From positions 1,235-18,340 of the forward strand of contig DXYE01000047.1 in NCBI GenBank assembly GCA_019415985.1: DNA of 17,106 nucleotides, read 5' to 3'. This document shows positions 13,028 through 17,106 of the stretch, in pieces (position 1 is the first letter of the stretch; the number at the start of each line of letters is the position of its first letter). Both the position numbers and the translations under genes were made by a program. Source of the DNA: Clostridiales bacterium (GTDB lineage Bacteria; Bacillota; Clostridia; Oscillospirales; CAG-272). The notes beneath the pieces are model-generated. The model saw only the letters and a program-made list of their open reading frames with translations, was not told where the DNA came from and made no database searches.

Positions 13028-14060
13028 GGCAAGCGTCCTCCAATGGAAAACACTCGACATAGATGCGCACAGCGCCGAGCTTTTTCACCCCGTCCGTATA
13101 GGTCACGGTGGTTTCCGCAAGCCGGTTGTCCACCAGCTCATCCTTTCCTTTTGGCTTTACGGACAGCTTTAGCGTATCCGGCGCTTCATTGCAGTCTTTG
13201 ATCGGTGTGATCCGGAGGTTGTGGAGTGTCTGGTGAAAGACGCCCATCGCTGCGCTTTCCCTGCCGTAATACCGTTCATCCTCGATTCTCACGGTATCGA
13301 TCGTATCGGCGTCTGCCCGAAGGCAAACCCGGTATACCTGCGTACCGTAAGAAAAACGGGGTAAGTAGAAAACGGTTGCAAGGATATGCGGCAGATTGTC
13401 TTCCATCACATTCCCGATGCAGAATTCCTCCTGATTTTTGTAGCTTAAATCCGCGTTCAAAATCACGCCGCCTTTGGCGTTGATGTAGACGGTATCTCCG
13501 ATCTTGCAGGAAAAGCCGGTGTAATCTGCGTCGTAAATGCAGCTTTTGATCGGCAGCTCCGACCGGCCGAGGCCGTTTTCCTTCGCACGCCCTTCCTCCA
13601 GAATGGAGTAGGCCGGGATTTGCCCGTACTCATACACCGGTCGGTAAAACAGCAGGTTGCAGTAACGGTTCATCGCTTCCGGATCGGCCGCTTCATGGAA
13701 CTGGTCGGTGGTGACGGTCAGCGTACACCGCTTTGGAGCTGTGCAGAATTCGTACAGCCTTGTCAGGGCGTTGGCAAACTGTGGGGAATCGGTTTTGGCG
13801 TTGGTTGCGCAGAAAAAGCTGCCGATGGAGCAGCCCCACCGCCGGGCCCGGTACAGAATTTCCATGATGACACGCGGGGCAAGCGACGGTTCTCCGCCGG
13901 TCAGGCAAATATGCCCGATTTTTCGGGTGTCTCTAAAAATACGATCTATGATCGTATCGCTCATGGAAAGATTTTCAGCGTCGCCCCGCATACAATGACG
14001 GCACGCCATGTTGCATTGCCGGGTGACTTCCAGAAGAAGGTGTTTCAGTTCTAAAATCAA
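13020..14060 (-). CDS. Radical SAM enzyme with SPASM/twitch-like C-terminal region (346 aa)
   Basis: The start is a TTG at 14060, with AGGAGG seven bases upstream; the frame is open further back to 14102, but without such a site. The CxxxCxxC motif (C16, C20, C23: CNMACRHC) would hold the 4Fe-4S cluster that cleaves S-adenosylmethionine, and GGEPS (55-59) matches the SAM-binding GGE motif. Around residues 195-235 there are extra cysteines in the order C-x-x-G...Y-I...G (SCKIGDTVYINAKGGV, then EEFCIGNV), as in a shortened SPASM or twitch domain that holds another cluster in peptide-modifying enzymes. The last 110 residues (from about FSYGTQVYRV) are beta-rich and unrecognised. Location between the E1/JAB genes and the methyltransferase suggests a protein or peptide substrate, but no substrate is identified. 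Confidence 0.85.
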   Translation of the reverse strand: MILELKHLLLEVTRQCNMACRHCMRGDAENLSMSDTIIDRIFRDTRKIGHICLTGGEPSLAPRVIMEILYRARRWGCSIGSFFCATNAKTDSPQFANALTRLYEFCTAPKRCTLTVTTDQFHEAADPEAMNRYCNLLFYRPVYEYGQIPAYSILEEGRAKENGLGRSELPIKSCIYDADYTGFSCKIGDTVYINAKGGVILNADLSYKNQEEFCIGNVMEDNLPHILATVFYLPRFSYGTQVYRVCLRADADTIDTVRIEDERYYGRESAAMGVFHQTLHNLRITPIKDCNEAPDTLKLSVKPKGKDELVDNRLAETTVTYTDGVKKLGAVRIYVECFPLEDACHE

Positions 14061-14074
14061 GTGGATTCCTCCTA

Positions 14075-14104
14075 ATAAAAATGCCGTGTAAAAACACAGC
14101 ATTT
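14075..14104 (-). terminator. Terminator-like hairpin between the 141-aa gene and the radical SAM gene
   Basis: On the - strand AAATGCTGTGT pairs with ACACGGCATTT over 11 bp (one G-U pair) around a short U-rich loop, and is followed by TTATT. It lies between the stop at 14112 and the ribosome site of the next gene at about 14068-14073. It may act as a partial terminator reducing expression of the downstream genes, or as an attenuator. Confidence 0.5.
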
Positions 14105-14111
14105 CAATGAT

Positions 14112-14537
14112 TCAACCTACTGATTTTGTATGCTGGGAATTGAGCCGTTTCTTGATGCTTCCCGGATACATATCAATGAGAACTTTTTTTAGCAGGGAAA
14201 CGTAATACGGAAATGAGCGTTTGGCAAAGCCGGGATGTTGGCAGTCTTCGGGAATGATGACATATACGGCTACATAACCGCAAGCATCATCGGCGACGAT
14301 GTCCACATGATGATTTTGCAGCACGACAAACCGTCTTTGGCCGGCGCTGCAAGCTTTCCACGCACAAATTCTCTGCAGTGTTTTTTCTCGGTAAGAAAGC
14401 TTAACACAGAGTGTGTTCAGGAATTTTTCCCAATCTTCGTATGGATCGGTTGTGTATATGGCGGCTGCATCGATATAGAAACCGTCGCAGGCGACAAGAT
14501 TTTCAGCCGAGGGCGGAAGCCAGTAACCGCGTCCCAT
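14112..14537 (-). CDS. Unknown protein in the ubiquitin-like gene cluster (141 aa)
   Basis: The start codon shares its A with the previous stop codon (TGATG), so translation is coupled, and a purine-rich GGGGGG site precedes it. It begins MGRGYWLPPSAENLVACDGF and has four cysteines in the first 70 residues. The middle alternates strands and helices: WEKFLNTLCVKLSYREKTLQ, then RRFVVLQNHHVDIVADDACG, then YVAVYVIIPEDCQHPGFAK. The C-terminus is basic (SIKKRLNSQH). No family is recognised and no membrane segment is seen. Because it sits between an E1-like enzyme and a radical SAM enzyme it may be a substrate, adaptor or modified partner. Alpha/beta organisation is the only firm structural statement. 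Confidence 0.65.
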   Translation of the reverse strand: MGRGYWLPPSAENLVACDGFYIDAAAIYTTDPYEDWEKFLNTLCVKLSYREKTLQRICAWKACSAGQRRFVVLQNHHVDIVADDACGYVAVYVIIPEDCQHPGFAKRSFPYYVSLLKKVLIDMYPGSIKKRLNSQHTKSVG

Positions 14538-14779
14538 CAGGCAGCCCCCCTTTCAGAGCGCCGAACCCGACGTTCCGGTTCTTTGGATACAAGCGATTCA
14601 AAAACGCTGTCCATGATCGGCGGAATACTGTCGTTGTGAAGCTGGATGTTCATATATACGTTTTTTCGCTCCCCGTCCGGCAGAACTTCCTCTACCCGAA
14701 GGCTGGTCAGCACCTCGTGATGGCCGTCCCGGTATTCCGTGCTTGCGTTTTGATATAGAATAAAGTGTCTTTCCTGCAT
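14537..14779 (-). CDS. Small protein next to the E1-like gene, function unknown (80 aa)
   Basis: AAAGGAAA upstream supports the ATG at 14779, 17 bases after the E1 stop. The first 50 residues alternate in a way that suggests three beta strands (HFILYQNASTEYR, HEVLTSLRVEEVLP, KNVYMNIQLHND) followed by a helix (IPPIMDSVFESLVSK), and the tail is basic (RRVRRSERGAA). Size and position beside an E1 enzyme make a ubiquitin-like modifier conceivable. However, it has no Gly-Gly C-terminus and no convincing beta-grasp pattern, so I rate that as unlikely and call it an accessory protein. Confidence 0.6.
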   Translation of the reverse strand: MQERHFILYQNASTEYRDGHHEVLTSLRVEEVLPDGERKNVYMNIQLHNDSIPPIMDSVFESLVSKEPERRVRRSERGAA

Positions 14780-14796
14780 GGTTGATTTCCTTTCTT

Positions 14797-15576
14797 TTAA
14801 GCGGCTTTTGCCGCCGGTTTTGTGATTCGCTTTCTTGGCTTCACCAGTTCCGCCCGCATATTGATCTGACGGGAGGAAAAAGTGACATAGCGGGTTTTCA
14901 GTTCCCCATAGATGATCAGGTCATACAAAAACGACACAACGGCGGTGGCTGCTGTAAGGTTGGCCGTCACCGACTGAGGCGCCGAAACCGAACGCTCTGC
15001 GCAGGACAGCTCCGACGGGAATTTATCCTCGTCTGCCAGCATATCCGGGTACAGAGAGCAGACCGGTTTATAGGTCGTGCGCCCATTCTGACGGACGCCA
15101 CATACGACTTGGCCGGTATGTTCCCCGTTGCCGGAATCAATGTAGATAAGATCCCTCTGTTTGGTAAAAACGCTATGGCACAGCCTGCGGGATTTGTTGT
15201 TGTCCACGCACCCCAGCAGGATGACCCGCTGCGTTTCCGGAATATCTCGATAGCTGTTCCGAACAAAGTCCGGACTTGTCAGGCGCAGCAGTTCCTCCTC
15301 GTCTTCCACAAAACGCGGGATATACTCGCATTCGATCCCAAAGGCTGCGGAATACCGTTCCGCCATGACCTGCGCTTTGTTTCGGCCAATATCCTGTTCC
15401 ACAAAGTTCTGGCGAATCAGGTTCTTGCCCTCTACCACGTCGCCGTCGCATACAAGGATGCGCACAGGGCGGTCAGCAGCAAAGCCGATCCGATACAGAT
15501 GCGGGATAACATACCCGCCGGTACCGCCGGCGCCAATGATAAGGATCTTAACGGGTGCAGATTTTGAGTATTTCAT
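14797..15576 (-). CDS. E1-like ThiF-family adenylating enzyme (PRTRC-ThiF-like, 259 aa)
   Basis: The start overlaps the end of the JAB gene by 29 bases. The Rossmann nucleotide-binding motif ILIIGAGGTGG (11-21) opens the protein. D44 in LVCDGDVVEGKNLIRQNF and R55, K67 in DIGRNKAQV match the ATP/Mg contacts of E1 enzymes. GCVDNNKSRR (122-131) is the conserved C-V-D-N segment, and YIDSGNGEHTGQV (145-157) is typical of the family. C192 in ELSCAER, followed by PQSVTAN (200-206), occupies the position of the E1 catalytic cysteine. No zinc-ribbon CxxC pair is present, as in PRTRC-type ThiF proteins rather than MoeB. It would adenylate the C-terminus of a ubiquitin-like protein and pass it to an E2. 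The nearby JAB and E2-like genes support this over a thiamine or molybdenum cofactor role. Confidence 0.88.
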   Translation of the reverse strand: MKYSKSAPVKILIIGAGGTGGYVIPHLYRIGFAADRPVRILVCDGDVVEGKNLIRQNFVEQDIGRNKAQVMAERYSAAFGIECEYIPRFVEDEEELLRLTSPDFVRNSYRDIPETQRVILLGCVDNNKSRRLCHSVFTKQRDLIYIDSGNGEHTGQVVCGVRQNGRTTYKPVCSLYPDMLADEDKFPSELSCAERSVSAPQSVTANLTAATAVVSFLYDLIIYGELKTRYVTFSSRQINMRAELVKPRKRITKPAAKAA

Positions 15577-16987
15577 TGACTTTTTCCTGTCCTTTCAAGC
15601 AATATGACGCCGACGGCAACTGCGGCAGTTTTTTTTCTTTGGAAAAGCTGATGTTTGCATTCCAGCTTGAGGGGTAGGGGTATGCTTTAAAATCGGTTTC
15701 AAAGACGTCCTGTGGCCTTAAATATACGAATTTTCCGCCGCAGCTTGCTCGCACAGTGATATCCGGGAACACTTTATCCAATCTTCCTACAACCGCATAA
15801 AGCCGCGTCGCTTTTTCGTCATCATCATCGATAGCGGAAAATTGAGCCGGCATGGTGCTGTGAGAATGGATATCCATAACATGGATCATATGCTCCGGGT
15901 ACTCTTTTTCTATGCTTGAGCGGACGCTGACGGGTGTCAATTCTTGCTGCGGCACTCGGACAACGTATTTTCTGCGGATGGTATCGTACAGGATATGCAC
16001 GAGCGCCTCCAGCGCAAATTGGTCCGAAAGCTTTTCGAAAAAATTGACAATGAACATCAGAATGTGCATAGGGATTTTGGGAAGCGTCATCTGAAAGCCG
16101 TTGTGTACCTCCGGGAGCTCCGGCAGGTTCTCTGCCGGAGCCGTAAAGGTGCCCACGGGGGTTTTGCGTATCTCATAAATTTTCCCGTCTCGTGCGGGGA
16201 GGATTACGATCGGCTTTGTGCTGGCCTGTGCGTCGGAGGAAGTTAGGCAGTATTCCTTATACGAGGGCATCCGCAGTGTCTCGCCTTTGCTCTGCGCTGT
16301 GACACGGGGCTTCACCAGGCATTCAGGCTGCTTTTCCGCATCCGTTTTCGCCTTATTGATCCCGTCGAGGAACGCTTTGGATTTCTCGATTTCCGCCTTG
16401 ATGTCGTATACTTTGTCAGAACCGGGGTTCAGTATGGTTTTTGTGACCTTTCCATAGGCCACGCTCCAGGACACCTTTTTGGATTCGGACAGCTCTGGGA
16501 AATCCGTTTCATATTTCGTCCGAAGATCTTCAAAGGTGCAGTCCCGGTCGGTAATAGGGTCCTTTGCCTTCCCATAGGAAAAGACAGCATCCTTCTCGGC
16601 AAAGCTTTCTGCAAGACGCTCCTGGCTCTGTGCTTTCGCTTTTTCGAGTGCAGCGGCGAAAGGATCTTTTTCTTCCTGGGCAGAGGTTTTCTGAGAAAGT
16701 TCTTTCTGTGGGGGTTCCGCCTGCTGTTGCTGCGCAGCCGGGGTTTGTGCCAGCGCTGCTTCAAATAGGCTTGTTTGCTTTGGTTGTTTCGCATGGAGGG
16801 ATGTCCCCGGCCCATCGGGTTCGGTTCCCTCAAATTCTGAATTGCCGACGAACGGAATTTTTCTATATGTCGATTCCTTTTCGTCTGTCTCTTCCGAAAC
16901 AGGAAACGGGACATCGGCAAACAGGTCGTTTTCCGGCTCTTTCGCATTCAGAAAATCGTTCAGGGGATCGCTGATGTGTTCGCTCAT
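15548..16987 (-). CDS. JAB/JAMM metalloprotease with a probable internal ubiquitin-like domain (479 aa)
   Basis: The ATG at 16987 follows AAAGGA by about ten bases; the frame is open to 17047, but that stretch is a terminator hairpin. Residues 1-130 are low-complexity (Gln/Glu/Lys/Pro-rich) and probably flexible. Residues 134-195 resemble the bacterial ubiquitin family Prok_Ub/PRTRC-C: VFSYGKAKDP (135-144), TFEDLRTKYETDFPEL (151-166), then strand-like KVSWSVAYG and VYDI. The C-terminal half is a JAB domain with a complete JAMM zinc motif: H374-S-H376, seven residues, S384, two residues, D387. E327 is a candidate catalytic glutamate. JAMM proteases remove ubiquitin-like proteins or trim their C-termini. 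It is the first gene of the cluster seen here and overlaps the E1-like gene. RadC is the main alternative, but motif spacing and context favour PRTRC-A-type JAB. Confidence 0.85.
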   Translation of the reverse strand: MSEHISDPLNDFLNAKEPENDLFADVPFPVSEETDEKESTYRKIPFVGNSEFEGTEPDGPGTSLHAKQPKQTSLFEAALAQTPAAQQQQAEPPQKELSQKTSAQEEKDPFAAALEKAKAQSQERLAESFAEKDAVFSYGKAKDPITDRDCTFEDLRTKYETDFPELSESKKVSWSVAYGKVTKTILNPGSDKVYDIKAEIEKSKAFLDGINKAKTDAEKQPECLVKPRVTAQSKGETLRMPSYKEYCLTSSDAQASTKPIVILPARDGKIYEIRKTPVGTFTAPAENLPELPEVHNGFQMTLPKIPMHILMFIVNFFEKLSDQFALEALVHILYDTIRRKYVVRVPQQELTPVSVRSSIEKEYPEHMIHVMDIHSHSTMPAQFSAIDDDDEKATRLYAVVGRLDKVFPDITVRASCGGKFVYLRPQDVFETDFKAYPYPSSWNANISFSKEKKLPQLPSASYCLKGQEKVNEILKICTR

Positions 16988-17021
16988 GTTGGATTCGTCC
17001 TTTCTGTTTTTCTTTTTGCAA

Positions 17022-17065
17022 AACAGAAAAAGACCGGCCTCCAACATGAAACGGTTGAAAGCCGG
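17022..17065 (-). terminator. Terminator-like hairpin just upstream of the JAB gene
   Basis: On the - strand CCGGCTTTCAAC pairs with GTTGGAGGCCGG over 12 bp (two G-U pairs) around an 8-base loop, followed by TCTTTTTCTGTTTT. It ends about 35 bases before the JAB start codon, too little space for a separate full promoter. Transcription of the operon therefore probably enters from the right and passes through, making this a partial terminator or attenuator. The last 40 bases of the window beyond it show no feature I can support. Confidence 0.7.
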
Positions 17066-17106
17066 ACTTCTCTGTAATTACCGATTGGGTTTATTTTCTC
17101 ATGCAC

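Noticed and set aside
12371..13201. Open frame of 276 codons on the + strand
   Set aside because: Antisense to the methyltransferase and radical SAM genes; the translation has no recognisable domain and there is no ribosome site.
14537..14779. 80-aa protein as the ubiquitin-like modifier
   Set aside because: No Gly-Gly C-terminus and only a weak match to the beta-grasp pattern; the internal domain of the JAB protein fits the Prok_Ub pattern better.
14782..15567. Open frame of 261 codons on the + strand
   Set aside because: It is the mirror of the E1-like gene, whose motifs are unambiguous; no ribosome site or promoter.
16120..16142. Strong hairpin CTCCGGCAG/CTGCCGGAG
   Set aside because: It lies within the JAB coding sequence, has no T-run, and is explained by codons for the Leu/Pro/Glu/Ala-rich stretch.
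15548..16987. JAMM protein as a RadC homologue
   Set aside because: RadC normally shows an HNHPSG-type motif; here it is HSHSTMPAQF..S..D in a long protein next to an E1-like gene, which fits PRTRC-A-type proteins.

Overview
The window looks like part of a large mobile element (plasmid, integrative element or phage-plasmid) in a Gram-positive gut bacterium, probably of the class Clostridia. The grounds are strong AGGAGG-type ribosome binding sites, a sortase-anchored surface protein at the left edge, tightly packed genes, and Firmicutes-style families (a Rad52-type annealing protein with an SbcC/Rad50-like ATPase, a CHC2-type primase, a class I methyltransferase). No integrase, relaxase, replication initiator or attachment site is visible, so the element type cannot be settled.

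Left part (1-2953). A truncated CxxC-repeat surface protein (1-986, + strand) ends in an APQTG sortase signal and two terminators. An AT-rich control region follows. It holds a small acidic protein (1192-1467, -), a strong promoter driving a predicted structured RNA of about 160 nt with no long reading frame (about 1599-1757, +), a protein with two possible helix-turn-helix segments (1815-2543, -) and a divergent 63-residue ribbon-helix-helix protein (2708-2899, +). The last two share an intergenic region carrying three ATGATTAT repeats.

Right part (2953-17106). Everything is on the - strand and nearly gap-free, so it reads as one operon from beyond the right edge down to a strong terminator at 2908-2953. 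In transcription order: a JAB/JAMM metalloprotease with a probable internal ubiquitin-like domain (15548-16987), an E1-like ThiF enzyme (14797-15576), two small unknown proteins (14537-14779, 14112-14537), a radical SAM enzyme (13020-14060), a class I methyltransferase (11645-13027), a sigma-70-like protein (11065-11616), three unknown proteins (10537-11034, 10208-10540, 9606-10193), a protein resembling the E2-like PRTRC-B/Prok-E2_D families (8947-9609), a Rad52-family annealing protein (8087-8923), a coiled-coil membrane protein (7352-8005), an SbcC/Rad50-like ATPase (5503-7341), a primase-like protein (4338-5498) and two more unknowns (3955-4317, 2958-3917).

The most striking content is the bacterial ubiquitin-like set (JAB, E1, E2 and a candidate ubiquitin-like domain) in one transcription unit with DNA replication and recombination genes. 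This recalls the PRTRC cassettes of proteobacterial plasmids, but with a different gene order, a radical SAM enzyme and several unrecognised partners. Terminator-like hairpins just before the JAB gene and before the radical SAM gene suggest the unit is controlled by read-through. All family assignments come from reading motifs; no database search was run.
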